Positions 10,665 to 21,904 of a stretch of 64,000 nucleotides of DNA are shown in pieces. The position numbers and the translations under genes are program-made. Origin of the DNA: Pohlia nutans (lineage: Eukaryota > Streptophyta > Bryopsida > Bryales > Mniaceae); contig CM040085.1 of NCBI GenBank assembly GCA_022496805.1, forward strand, positions 31,215,811 through 31,279,810, read 5' to 3'. Numbering within the stretch: the first letter of the stretch is position 1; every line of letters begins with the position of its first letter. The notes below the pieces were generated by a model. It did not search any database. It worked only from the letters and a program-made list of their open reading frames with translations, and had not been told where the DNA came from.

Positions 10665-11480
10665 TCACACTGCCATACAACATTTCCATACATAACCATC
10701 AAGACAGAGTCAAATAGACAAATAGAAATCCATACACCACATTCACAAATAAAGACAGTTAAGAAAAGACAATCAATCCAAGGCTAAGTGTGAATACTAA
10801 AATATTTACAAGGCAGAAAGCAAAACATACAAAATATTATTTAGACTATCACTCCCTAATGGTGTAGCGAGAAAGACGACTTGCTCCCCTTACAACAAAC
10901 ATATAAGAAATACAAGTGGTCCAAAGCTCATGGCGGTTTAGATGCTCTCGAATCTTTACGGAATGCAGCTGTGCGTATGCATCCCACTTGAGGACCTTGT
11001 TAGAGTTCACGCATTCTCCTGCTACATGCTTCATTTTTCAGAGAATTTGGGACATCCATCAAAGGAATTGGATCGTACTCTTCACGTCCTTGGCGTGCAT
11101 CTATACAACTTATTTATACCGTAATTCATTGCGGGTACTAGGAGGCAGCATTCCTCTATGATATGGGTGCCAGTAATTTCACAGGTTGGGGATTCTAGTC
11201 ACACTCAGCATAGTTTCAATTTCTATTCGAGTGCCAGTCAGGTGCTTGTCCTTTATTCTTGTCGGGCATAGCACTTTAGATTAATCATTAGTAGAGCTTT
11301 GTTTCCCATTTCATTAGAATAAGGACAAATCCTTACGGGAGAAATACGTCATAGATATTCTTCAGTTTGTATTCAAAATCCGGCATCCTTTGTGGGTGTC
11401 TAATTATTGCTCCAATTGAAGAACAGTAACTTACACTTACATAATCTTGTTTGCAGTCTTTGCTCAAGTGGCTTGGCTAC
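10665..11480. other. Unassigned DNA with short open frames
   Basis: Moderately GC-richer between 10,860 and 11,160, with open frames of 60-80 codons on both strands and no recognisable domain. It could hold a decayed exon, but nothing decides strand or frame. Confidence 0.3.
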
Positions 11481-11482
11481 AC

Positions 11483-11740
11483 AAAACCCACCATATACTG
11501 TAGTCGGAACTTGTAACATAAAAAGAGAAGCCCAAATCTTAAGGAAATTATTTTTTCGAAACAATTCTATTTTGTGTGGTGAAAAAGAGAATCCCAGAGA
11601 ATATCCACAGAATTTGGCATTTGTTGGAAAGAAATTTTCCAAAATTTGATTATTTGACATGACCTTGACAGCCAAGTACGGTATGACTGTGGGTGTACAA
11701 TTGCACTGGGTGAGAATCATGTCCAATAAGGTAGCAACAG
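11483..11740. repeat. Dispersed ~260-bp repeat, copy A
   Basis: This stretch, from CCACCATATACTGTAGTC through AAGGAAATTATTTTTTC to GAGAATCATGTCCAATAAGG, is closely matched in the same order by 16,875-17,125. No protein is conserved between the copies, so the similarity is at DNA level. Confidence 0.8.
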
Positions 11741-11930
11741 GTGTGCCACGGTTGGGGAGCAGTGCCGGGGGAGCCGGTCTCAGTCTCTCCGCTCTCAATC
11801 CGCTCCTCTACTTCATGGCAATCTGCGAACACCCGCACGGCAACAAGTGCGTAGAAATCACATCTAGGACTTCATGCATAAATTTATTTTGCAGGAAGTA
11901 GCTCAACATGGTCATACTTATTGACAGAGG

Positions 11931-12140
11931 GTGTTTCCAGAGGCTTGGTGGATCGGTATAAAGGAAGAAAACCCGGATGAGCTGCGCCTTGAGAGGCCTC
12001 GACCTTCAGCAGGTTTGTCATACATGTCAATTCAAATACAGAACTCTGTGATCCCACCAGAAGATGTTGAGGAATTGCAAGTGCAGTATTTGCTTGTGTT
12101 GGGGGCTTGTGTAACTTATCTCAGTAGACAAGTGCTGTAA
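11931..12140 (+). CDS. Possible exon or gene fragment, unrecognised
   Basis: Sixty-nine open codons beginning MFPEAWWIGIKEENPDELRL and continuing ERPRPSAGLSYMSIQIQNSV to a TAA. The amino-acid mix looks protein-like and GC is higher than in the flanks, but I recognise no family. Upstream (11,740-11,850) is another GC-richer stretch related in inverted orientation to about 16,550-16,620. It could be a captured exon or chance. Confidence 0.25.
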   Translation: MFPEAWWIGIKEENPDELRLERPRPSAGLSYMSIQIQNSVIPPEDVEELQVQYLLVLGACVTYLSRQVL

Positions 12141-12686
12141 ATGTTAGTCCTCATACTTCGTAGAGAGTATTCGATTTCTGCATCATTTATGTGAATATCC
12201 AATACTTGTAAGGGAGTCCACTGGTCTCTTCCGTTTACACACTAATACAAGTTCCTACTCTGTTGTTGATAATCCATTGAATTTTGGCACAAGTGTGAAG
12301 TACTGAGTTACATGTTTGATGATTCACGACTTTGGATCTTTTACTTTTGAGGCTTTAGTTCATTCATTTCTTGTTTTCTAGAGTCTAGCTGTTCTGATAA
12401 GATGGTTTACAATTATTGTTGTCTGTGTACGCAGCATTGAGTCCAGCCAAGAACTCATTGATATGTGACAATGTTAACCCCTAAACGACCTGGGTTTTTC
12501 CTTGATTTCAAGCATTGATTTTAGCCTCTTGTTTTCTGTTATTTTTTTATTTTTATTTTTATTTTTATTTTTTTGCATTATAGTGTACACAAAAATGAAG
12601 CAAAATTTATAATGTATTACCTTAATTGATCAAATTAGAAATTTTTTCATTGCTCTAAATTAGCCGAATACCTCAATTGAGTTCTT
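12140..12686. other. Non-coding, AT-rich
   Basis: No gene seen. It includes TTAACCCCTAAACG at 12,474, a possible solo end of a TTAA-flanked MITE family (see 56,975), and an ATTTTT microsatellite at 12,541-12,574. Confidence 0.4.
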
Positions 12687-13619
12687 TACATCAGGAATTT
12701 CGGACCCCACTGATTTCGCACGATTTCAGTGCGTTTATCGTTGAACACTGATTCCGCACGTCATACGTGCATTTAGAAGTGTCGTTATGGTACGGAAGTG
12801 ACATGTATTACTAGGATGTCAATGCAGTGTCTTTTCAATGATTATGAAAAAAGTGTTGTTTTCGCACAAAAGTCGTGCTTGACGGAATCCGTGCGTTAAT
12901 CGTGTATCTACATTACATGGCTAATAAGACACGGATAACATGCGGTTTTAGTTAATGCGGATTTAGTATCGTATACGTATCATATTAACGCCTTTTATTA
13001 TATCCGTGCGATTTCAGTATCTATTATAATGCAAATTATTGTCGTACGACATCCGTGTTGTTATCGTACAAGTTTTCAATTTCAGAATGAGTGACTTATA
13101 TTTCTCGACGTCACTCGCGTTCAAAGATGTGTTTTCGCACTACAGTAGCATGTCATACTTCTCGACCAAAAAAGTTTATAGTATTTTAAAAATATTGATT
13201 TATTGATGAAATATAATAAATAGAGAAAATACCCAAAATATTTTAATATTCTCTTTTGGAATCTTTTGGAATCTTTCAAAATAGTTTATATTATTTTGGA
13301 ACATTTTGGAATATTCCAAGAATCTTTTTAAATTATCCTTACGGTCTAATTTCCCTAAACATTTTTAGATCTTCATTTATAGAATTTAGAAGCAATGAAC
13401 ATTAAAATTTCAATGAAATTACATTTTATATTTTTAGAATTCAAATTTGGTATTATTGGTTATCATTGTACTTTTCATCATGGGAGAAAAAAAATCGTAC
13501 AGAAAAGGACAACATTACTTTTTCAAGATAGTAAAATTTGTAACACGAGACAATGTAGAGGTGTTGTTTTATTGAAAGTTTCCCTAGGCGGAGTTTAACT
13601 TGGATTGACACGATTCAAA

Positions 13620-14460
13620 TTGGGTTTGAAAACATACTTGATTTCCTATTAGAAAATAATTATAATTTGATTTAATTTTTAATTTTTTTAGTCTCGGGCA
13701 GCTCATAAGGGGGCATCGACCAAAACATGATCTCTCAAAGCATTGCAAGTTAAATTGAGTTTAAAATCATACTTTCTTTGAACTCAATTTGAGCAACTTT
13801 TCAAAAATTAAAATTGCAAGAGCTTTTAATTGCTTGCTACAACATTCAAACCATTGAATTTTTTTTCTAGGTATAGAAAAAAGCTTGTATAATGGAGTGC
13901 AAAAAAAATTTGGAATAGAAAGAGTTTTTTACATTGCTAAAAACATCTAAAGTCTACTGAAAATTAAAGAACAGCTAACAGCCTTTAAGATTTTGGCAAA
14001 ACAAAAAAACAGTTCAAAAAAATTTGAATTTTTTTTTAGATATAGAAAAATGCTTGCATGATCTACTGAAAAAAGAATTGGATTTTTTTTTTACATCGCA
14101 AAAAAGCATCCAAAGTCTGCTTAAAAAAAATAGCTCACAGCCACCACGATTTTGGCAAAAAATAAATAAATTCATAATATTATGAAAAAAATCCTAGATA
14201 TAGAAGAAGTCTTGCAAAATATAGTGCAAAAAAAAAATTTTGGAAAAAAAGTTTTTTCACATTTTTAAAAACTTTCAAAGTCCGTTGAAAAAAAAAAAAA
14301 AAAGCTCACAGCCATGATCTGCCATCACGATTTTGGCCGAAAAAAAAAAATCAAAATATTCTAAAAAAAATTCAAGATTTAGAAAAAGGCCTACATGTTG
14401 TAGTGCAAAAAAAAAATTGAAAAAAGAATTAAATATACATGGCAAAAAAATTGCCAATAG
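13620..14460. repeat. Oligo-A-rich degenerate repeat inside the 2.36-kb element
   Basis: Repeated blocks of about 130 bp with words like TAGATATAGAAAAAAGCTTG, GCATCCAAAGTCTGCT, GCTCACAGCCACCACGATTT and TTGGCAAAA, separated by A8-A18 runs (near 13,900, 14,060, 14,200 and 14,290). Non-coding. Confidence 0.65.
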
Positions 14461-14504
14461 TTACATTGCTTTATAATTATCAAAAAATTCTATTGCTTGC
14501 ATCA

Positions 14505-14676
14505 AGACTACTAAGTGGTTTAGTGGTTTAGAGTATGGTTTGTTGTTGGGAGGTCTCGAATTCGATTTCGGCCACCGGCGGTAGAGCTTGGGAAACCGTG
14601 GTGGGCCCCACCACGAGTTCGGGCAGCGTGGGTAGTTGGTCCGGGCAGCCCGAGATAAAATTCGGGCAGTGCAGAA
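14505..14676 (+). mobile_element. tRNA-related SINE-like sequence
   Basis: The head has an A-box-like AGTGGTTTAGTGGTTTAGAG (14,514-14,533) and a B-box-like GGGAGGTCTCGAATTCGATT (14,548-14,567), spaced as in tRNA-derived SINEs. A GC-rich body follows (GGTGGGCCCCACCACGAG and repeated TTCGGGCAG). It stands out sharply from the surrounding A/T runs. Target duplications were not resolved. Confidence 0.5.
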
Positions 14677-15047
14677 AAATATATTTTATATTTTAAATTT
14701 TTTAATAAAATAATTTTGACCAAATTTAGATATAGAAAGAAAAAAAAATTAGATATAGAAAAGATGATGTCGCACGAAAAACACACTGATTCAGTGTGGC
14801 TTTAAACACGATTAAGACACGACATTTGACAACTGTACAGAGTGAAGAATTCGCACGTTTTCAATAGATGTATCAATCGTGTCGTATCAGTACTATATCC
14901 GCTTGTACGATCATGATGTCATATCAGTGCAGTTGCAATGAATGACGTAACGATGCGGAATCAGTGCGGAAAATACACGAACCCATGAAATATCAGAAAT
15001 CGCACTGAAATCGTGCGAAATCGGTGGGGTCCAAAATTCTTGATGTA

Positions 15048-15721
15048 CAAAATGACGAACCTACAACTTTGATATCGGCCTGCTGAGTTTTATGTATGTA
15101 ATCAAGTTTTACCTATCGAGGCAACCAGCTCTAACGCTTGGATTTAGCAATCAAGATGGTTGCTTATAATTCAATGACCATGGAGAAAAAACCTACACGT
15201 TATGGACAAAATATACGGATTCACATCAAGGTACGTCAATTGCGGAATTGCCTTCTCCATTGTCATTTTAATTCTTTTAGTAGGAGGCTTGCCCTTTTTC
15301 CACAGTGCCTGCAGGAGCACAGTTATTGAAAACACTATGTGAAGTACTCTGAAGACTTGAAATGTTCAGTCTGCTTGAGCATATTGTGTACTGAAGTTTG
15401 TGATAACATACTGCCGTTATTAAAAAAACGCACTACAAAGAATAGAACACATTCATGTGCACATCACGTTGCTACCTTTTGGGGTTTGTTTTCCTTCTAA
15501 TAGAGTGCTTATTTTGCGCTTACAGTCATTGCTTTCAGATGGTGAATGCGGTAATAACTCTGTTGCAGAACTCTTGCCTTCATATATTTCCTCCAGTGAA
15601 AAGGGCTTGTCGACAATCATACGCTTCTTCTATACACCAAATACATAAAATCAGCCATATATTAAATGCAAAGTTTTGATGAGAGATAAAACAAGGGGTT
15701 ATTCAAAAACAATTGCTCAAG
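15048..15721. other. Non-coding
   Basis: Overlapping open frames of 60-75 codons in more than one phase at 15,138-15,680 share no recognisable motif. No support for a gene. Confidence 0.35.
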
Positions 15722-15725
15722 TTAA

Positions 15726-16532
15726 TCCTTTAGAGCCTAGAGTATTGTAGCTAAGTGTACAGGATTTCAGTGGTTTTTTCCACCACGATCGATACTATCA
15801 GAAATAGAATGGATAAAATTAGAAAATAACTATACAATTGTATTCTCGACTGGTATGGACACATTTTGCCAAAATTAGAGAATCATCCAATGGTGGAGTT
15901 GCAAGATTATAATAGAAATTGGAATTGTATGTTGTCATGCATAAATTAGGATTTTTAGAGGTGCCTAGATTTGAACTTAAATAGAACTTGGGGGTATTTT
16001 TTATAAAAAAAATTGAAGCAGTTCAAAGGTGTTGTATATAGAGAGCTTCAAATTGACATATAGCAAATGCTAAGCAAATCAATAGAGAATTATTGGTGAT
16101 TTTACAAGTCCAACCTACATTTTTGTATACACTTGTGTTCATAACTATATACAGATCATAACGCCAATTCTATTTGTGCTATGAAAAATCAGCAATTATA
16201 AATCAAAAGAGGACGTCTTCATTATGGATGGCAAAAGAAAAAACATCTCAAAATCATATTCCAATATGAAGAAATACCACATAGTATGTGGCATTGTATT
16301 TGTACTAGGTATTGAAGTGGTTTGATGGTATTTGTAGTATTTTGTGTTGTATTTTTAGGTGTTCTAGGAGCTTTGCTTCTCCAAATCACGATCGGATTTT
16401 TGCAGTAGGTGTGTGATGTTTATGTTCACAACTAAACTTCTCTACTTGAATCGAAATTCCCAATGGATCTTCTTTTATTAAAAAAAAAAAAGCTGCTAGT
16501 GACCATATTATGGTCATCTGGGCTCTAAAGGG
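15726..16532. mobile_element. TTAA-flanked non-autonomous element, 807 bp (piggyBac-like ends)
   Basis: It is flanked by TTAA at 15,722-15,725 and 16,533-16,536. Left end TCCTTTAGAGCCTAG; right end, in complement, CCCTTTAGAGCCCAG. Its right subterminal part, in complement, also contains TGACCATAATATGGTCACTA, which matches the left part of the element at 52,425 (TAACCACTAAGTGGTCACTA). A TTAA target with CCCTTT ends is the pattern of piggyBac-type elements. No transposase inside. Confidence 0.75.
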
Positions 16533-16756
16533 TTAAGAACACCGGTTGTACGAGGAGATTGCTGTGAGAGGAGCGGAGAGAGAGACCGGCTGCCTTGGCT
16601 TTGCTCCCTACTTGTGGCCCACCTCCCCGTCCTTTGCGGCATACTCCATCTCCACCACCCTGGACACTGGATGTGGTCCATAAGAGGGATATCTAGGATG
16701 GAGTATGTTGCTGAAATGCCCGGGTCACTTCAGGGTGCCTCAATGATGGGGAAAGG

Positions 16757-17220
16757 CCAAAGATAGATGACATGTCGAATGGTGGGGTTCCAATCAAAAA
16801 ATTGTTCTATTTTCTTGGTGTTTGGTTGGGCCTTTTATCAAAAATTGATCCCGGCTACAACAATTGACTCGGCTACACCAAACACACCATATACTGCAGT
16901 CAGTTGTAATTATAAAAAGAGAAGTCGAAATCTTGTGGAAATTATTTTTTCAAAAAAATTCTATTTTGTGTGATGAAAAAGAGAATCTCAAAGAATATCC
17001 ATAGAATTTAGCATTTTTTGAAAGGCAATTTTCCAAAAAAATATTTATTCAACATGACCTTCACGGCTGGTATTGTAGGTGTTCAATTGCATTGGGTGAG
17101 AATCATGTCCAATAAGGTTGCAATGCCAAGGATAGATGACATGTTGAATGATGGGGTTCCAATCAAAGAATTGTTCTACTTTTTTTTTGGTCTTCGGTGA
17201 GGCCTTTTAGCAAAATTGAC
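16757..17220. repeat. Dispersed repeat copy B with flanking ~90-bp direct repeats
   Basis: The segment 16,875-17,125 is the second copy of the 11,483-11,740 repeat. It is flanked by direct repeats of about 90 bp (GATAGATGACATGTCGAATG near 16,763 and GATAGATGACATGTTGAATG near 17,134, both followed by GGGGTTCCAATCAAA). This may be a tandem duplication or a degraded terminal repeat. Confidence 0.65.
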
Positions 17221-18589
17221 CTCTTTATTTACATTGTAAAAAATTCAAGACATTTGAGTTCTCCGTAAAAGTAAACTTAGGGTAGCCTGTCTACTGCCTG
17301 GAGTTTTCTTACTCTAAATACCCTTGATCCCACACTTTCAAACATCAATGGCCAGACCTTGGGGTTGGGGGAGCATGAATTAGGTGTGGAGGTATGCTAA
17401 GATTCTGCCATGGGAAGTCTTGTTTTCTTTTGCCTTTTTTAAACTAAAAAACCAATTTTACCTTGTCTTTTTTCTTCAAGTAATGTTTCCCTAAACTTTA
17501 TGGATAACTCTATTCTCTCTAAACTAGTTCGGGGTTCAAAATTCAAAATTTCCAAAAGGAAGATAAGACCTTCAAAATTGGAAAACCAACTCCTACCTTA
17601 TTACGCTGGTCCTTCCATGCCTATTAGGAGTGCTACCTGATTTGATTAGTTGTAACCTATATTGTTTATTCTATTTTGGGAACAATAAACTGTTTCATGA
17701 ATTGTACCTTTGGATGGATGGATAAAATTGAAACACTATTTGGCCAAAGAAAAAAAAAACCAAAAAAAAAATCCCAAACTTCCAAGCCACTTGGTCATTG
17801 ACATGTTGATTGAGTTACCAACTCACAAAAAAACCCTTCTTACTTATTTTTCAATGGTCCGTAGTCATCTCCCTACTTCTTGTCCATGTTACCAGTACCC
17901 GACCTTTGCTATTGTCAATTAACGGCCTAAGCCCTCGTTTTCGGCTTGATGTACAGTACACTTTTTGGATTTTTTACTATAAATTTTATGGGAAATTAGC
18001 TTCATGCATGTGTGAATCGATTAGAAAGGGGATGATTTATGAAATTTTTATGCCTTATTTCATGTTGCAATGATTCACCAAAATTTTCTAAGATCTTAGC
18101 CCAAAACAAATCAAAATTGCTCTTGAAAAAATCAACTCATAAAAGAATGCAACTTAAAAATCTTCAAAAATCATTACACTTAGAGTATTACATTTGAACC
18201 CATCACAACAAATTTCATCCATAGATTGTCAATATCTTATTCGTAATCGAGTAAAAAAAGAATTTAGAATTTTAAGTTTCAAATTTTATACAAAATATTG
18301 GTGATTGCAATCATAAATCTAACCGTATGGATAGAATTTAAAATTCATGATGTCCAACTTTTTTTCTTACATCAAGTTCAAAATATCCCTTGTAGTTGCA
18401 TTTTATAATGCATCTTTGCAATTCTCCAAATTTGGAGAGGGCTGTAGACATTTAGGGGTGAATGGCATAGAGTGCTAAAACAACTCTGATCCTGTGGATG
18501 CATTCATGAAAATGAATCCTATCTCACTGTAAGAGAAGTGACATGTGAAAAGCATGTGCCAGCAGAAGCTTGAGCATCTTGCTATTGCG
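17221..18589. other. AT-rich non-coding stretch
   Basis: No supported gene. At 18,168-18,245 it holds a minus-strand copy of the repeat seen three times at 1,232-1,482. Confidence 0.5.
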
Positions 18590-19040
18590 TCATGGTTCAA
18601 CGTATGGCAACCACCTGCGCTCAAGCACCCGCCATATCCCAACTGCCCCCCCCATATTCATCGTGTGACAAGAGCCCCCCATGTCTGAAAGTCTCCAGAG
18701 AATGTGACGAAACCTCTTGGGCTTTAGTAATATATCCATTGCTCTTGGGTTTCTATCCCCGACTCTAATCCCCCCCTTGATGTTTATGCAAGCACTATTC
18801 ATCCATGGGTCCCATTTCCTGGAGTTTCCATTTTGGGCACCATAGGAGAATCTTTTGGCAAATGTTTTTACAAATTTGGAACCTCCAGCCCTAAATTTGT
18901 TTGTAGGAACACTGCCGGGAATTTTAAACGATTGGAAGAGGGGGTTATTTCTAAAGGTGGACGCCAACATGTACAAAACACGGGGTAGGTTTTGTCCTCT
19001 TGCATTAATGTCGAGAGGGGGACTTATAGTCTTTGGGTTT
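18590..19040 (-). pseudogene. Probable LINE (non-LTR retrotransposon) fragment
   Basis: A 128-codon minus-strand frame includes FAKRFSYGAQNGNSRKWDPW followed by MNSACINIKGGIRVGDRN. The order F-L/Y-x-G, then NG, then K-x-x-W-x-x-W, then C, then GG-x-x-V-x-D resembles the region just after the reverse transcriptase domain of plant LINEs. The polymerase motifs themselves are not present, so it is a fragment. LINE activity would also account for the RPL26 retrocopy. The match is from memory of the pattern only. Confidence 0.4.
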
Positions 19041-19582
19041 CTATGAGTGTGTTGACAAGACTAAGGAAATCATGTTTCTTATCTCTACTTATACCTTCAC
19101 CCTAAAAGGCCTTAGAGCTCAAGGATTGTTCTAAAGAACTCTAGATTAACTCTAAGTGAACTTAAGTAAAAGGAACTCTAGCTTAGGCTATGTCCCTAAT
19201 AGAAAGACTGATGTTGAGGTGTGTTTAGAGTGAGTTTTTATGAAAAGGTGGTGGTTCAATTGACTATACTAAACTTTGCTAATGGACTCTAGTATGCGTG
19301 AGACAAATTTCAAAGGCCCATATTTCCACCTAATCTTTTGCTTACATCAAGAACAAGAACTCATTGTATAGTGACACAAAACATTAAACATAGGTTCATC
19401 TAAACAAGAAGAGCACACACAAAAAACCCACATTGACTATAAACCAAATCAATGTAATGATGAAAATAAAATATTAACTTGAGAAGTGGTTCACTAATGA
19501 TGTAAGTAAAAGACTGGAGAGATTTCACTAATGATTAAAGCAAAAGGTTGATGAAAGTGTAATTAATTTCAAACATTTTTAA

Positions 19583-19807
19583 CCCTTGAAAGGCCCTTGG
19601 GGTCCGTCCCTACAACATGTGTTTAGCCTTGCAATTGTTCAATTGTGGTTTAATATTTGAATTGTGATATATTTTTATGTACCTATTATCATGATTATTA
19701 ATTTACATTGTACTTGTAAAAGTGTTTGATCATTGTTATTTTGATCAAATACCACCAAATATAGAATACACTATATGGCCGCCAAGGGTTTTCGGGCCGT
19801 TCAAAGG
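19583..19807. mobile_element. TTAA-flanked MITE, 225 bp
   Basis: TTAA flanks at 19,579-19,582 and 19,808-19,811. Left end CCCTTGAAAGGCCC, right end in complement CCTTTGAACGGCCC (12 of 14 matching). Interior AT-rich and non-coding. The target site and CCCTT ends resemble the elements at 15,726 and 52,425. Confidence 0.65.
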
Positions 19808-20110
19808 TTAAAATAGTGAGCCTTCACTAGAACTAATAGTGATGAAGTAGTTCACAACTAAAAGTGGTGGATCACAACTGATCAAAGTAAAATTCTAGAT
19901 GAAAGTAAAATTCTAGATGAAAGCAAAAGTAAATTTCCGAATTCCAAACACCATAAATAACACCAAGCTTAGCTTCAATGTATGAGAGTGTCTGCTCCTT
20001 CATTTGGTTTGTGGAGTTTTCAGACTAGGTAACTTTGTTGTTGAATTGCTAGGCTTTGAGGCGAGTCTCGTATAGTGTGGTTGTGTGGGTACAGGTGAGG
20101 CTATCGTACA

Positions 20111-21019
20111 ATGAGGCCGCCATGGACGAGAGGAGGGGCGCAGCGAGGAGGCAGAGGCAATCGGGGAGGTGGCAGGGGCGGCCGTGGCTTTGGAGGAAGC
20201 CGCGGGGGTCGTGGAGGTGACACGATTCGAGGTGGGCGGGGAGGAAGTAGAGGAGGACGAGGAGGGAAAGGCGGTGGCATGAAAGGAGGAGCCAAGGTGA
20301 TGATTGAGCCACACAGATTTGAAGGTGTATTCATTGCCAAGGCAAAGTCGGACCTGCTCGTGACGAAAAATCTAGTTCCCGGAGATAGCGTGTATGGAGA
20401 GAAGAGGATCTCTATTGACAATGAAGAGGGAACGAAGACGGAGTACCGAGAGTGGAATCCTTTCAGATCTAAGCTTGCGGCTGCTGTTTTGGGAGGAGTG
20501 GACAATATTTGGATGAAGCCCGGTGCTCATGTGTTGTACCTGGGAGCTGCTTTGGGCACCAGTGTGTCTCATGTCTCGGATCTTGTGGGCCCGTCGGGAG
20601 TTGTGTATGCTGTAGAATTCTCTCTTCGCAGTGGGCGAAACCTTGTCAACTTGGCGAAGAAGCGCACTAATGTCATCCCCATCATTGAAGACGCACGGTA
20701 TCCGCTCAAGTACCGCATGTTGGTGGGTATGGTGGATACCATCTTTGTTGATGTTGCACAACCTGACCAGGCCCGTATCTTGGCATTGAACGCGCACAAC
20801 TTTTTGAAGAGCGATGGGCACTTTGTGATTTCCATCAAGGCCAGTTGCATTGACTCTACTGCACCTGCTAAAGCTGTATTTGCTGCGGAGGTGAAGAAGC
20901 TGCAGCAACAACAACTCAAGCCTCGAGAGCAAATTACTCTTGAACCATTCGAGCGAGATCATGCTTGTGTCGGTATTTACCGGGCACCTAAGAAAGTCCA
21001 GCCCACTGCTGCTTCGTAG
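20111..21019 (+). CDS. FIB: Fibrillarin-like 2'-O-methyltransferase, intronless and divergent
   Basis: Fibrillarin is the SAM-dependent methyltransferase of box C/D snoRNPs, modifying rRNA in the nucleolus. The 302-residue product has an N-terminal Gly/Arg-rich (GAR) domain (about residues 1-65), then the start of the methyltransferase region ([20 protein letters not shown]), [19 protein letters not shown] and [11 protein letters not shown] near the end. Length and order are normal. Differences from the plant consensus as I know it: the SAM-loop GAASGT reads GAALGT, FSHRSGRD reads [17 protein letters not shown] reads FVDVAQPDQ, and one residue is missing near HACVVGGYR. Known plant FIB genes have introns (in Arabidopsis one hosts a U60 snoRNA); this one has none, which suggests an old retrocopy. 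I found no convincing poly(A)/target duplication, though an A18 run lies at 21,637. The frame is open. Confidence 0.9.
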   Translation: MRPPWTRGGAQRGGRGNRGGGRGGRGFGGSRGGRGGDTIRGGRGGSRGGRGGKGGGMKGGAKVMIEPHRFEGVFIAKAKSDLLVTKNLVPGDSVYGEKRISIDNEEGTKTEYREWNPFRSKLAAAVLGGVDNIWMKPGAHVLYLGAALGTSVSHVSDLVGPSGVVYAVEFSLRSGRNLVNLAKKRTNVIPIIEDARYPLKYRMLVGMVDTIFVDVAQPDQARILALNAHNFLKSDGHFVISIKASCIDSTAPAKAVFAAEVKKLQQQQLKPREQITLEPFERDHACVGIYRAPKKVQPTAAS

Positions 21020-21735
21020 ATTGAGCGTTGAATGCATCAGGCGTCTTCTTCGTGATCATTCTAAGATCATTTTTGATTGAGTTACATCCATGTTACTAAT
21101 TATTAGATCTTTATAATTTGATTCCGCATGAGCAGAGTGACGAAAAACACATTTATTGCAAGATTGAAACTTGAACTATACAGCGGCAATAGTGCCGCAA
21201 GTAAAGTTGTAGAAGCTGCTAAACTGCATGTTAATCAAACTCAATGAGTACGTAAACTAATAATGTTATTGAAATTTTCACCTATTTTTAGTTCTGAAGT
21301 CATGAACTTGTTCCCTCTTCCAAGTTTCCAAATCCCAATCATTCAGAGATGCAAAAGTCTCCAGTCTATTGGCAAATCGTATTGAGTGATGACAAATGGA
21401 CTCAGATCAGTCATTTGAAAGATGAAAAAGGCTTCATAAATACAAATTGAATATGTATGACATTCCTACATGATCCTTTCTATAAATCAGGAAGTGGAAA
21501 GACAGGCTGCTTACTTGTACAATGGCAGCATCATCGAAGTCAGAACTGCAGTCATAACATGGCATATTGAAACACCAACGATTATCCTGCACAATGACAC
21601 CAATTTATGAAATGAATCCTAACATAAGCGAAGGGAAAAAAAAAAAAAAAAATTATAAAATAGAAAATAGGAAATAGAAGTTACGAAGAAAAAAAAGGAA
21701 AGAAATCACAATTACAGTCTCAATACGACCAACTC
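21020..21735. other. 3' flank of the fibrillarin copy, non-coding
   Basis: No gene seen. An A18 run at about 21,637 could be a remnant poly(A) tail, but it lies about 620 bp past the stop, so this is weak. Confidence 0.4.
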
Positions 21736-21739
21736 TTAA

Positions 21740-21904
21740 CCCCTAAACGTCAGAGCGTCTAGAAAGTGGACGACGACCAGATCGTAACTCATACTACGTT
21801 CTCATTATGACTTGGATGAAAGTCATCCATTTTTTTCCTGAAAGATTCAAAAGTTTACTATCATTTGGTGTGAAAAAATCATGAGTTAGTGATTGTGGGA
21901 ATTT
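21740..21904. mobile_element. Partial MITE, interrupted by CACTA 1
   Basis: It starts TTAA then CCCCTAAACGTCAGAGCG. It contains TGACTTGGATGAAAGTCATC near 21,809, the exact complement of a segment in the MITE at 56,975-57,295. It runs into the CACTA 1 end at 21,905; no clear right half was found after 45,715. Confidence 0.45.

Larger units (their letters stand above)
12687..15047. mobile_element. 2.36-kb non-autonomous element with ~47-bp inverted repeats
   Basis: The left end TACATCAGGAATTTCGGACC continues through CCACTGATTTCGCACGATTTC to about 12,733. The right end is its inverted copy ending at 15,047, with about three mismatches in 47 bases. Subterminal DNA on both sides repeats CGCAC/GTGCG words (for example TTTCGCAC, ATCCGTGCG). 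The middle is A- and T-run-rich and holds a SINE-like insert. No transposase. Long TIRs suggest a Mutator-like element, but I could not settle a target duplication. Confidence 0.75.

Noticed and set aside
20101..20505. Long minus-strand open frames over the fibrillarin gene
   Set aside because: Pro/Arg-rich shadows of the Gly/Arg-rich GAR domain on the other strand.
21637..21655. A18 run as the poly(A) tail of a fibrillarin retrocopy
   Set aside because: It is about 620 bp past the stop and I could not find a matching duplication before the start, so retroposition is inferred only from the lack of introns.
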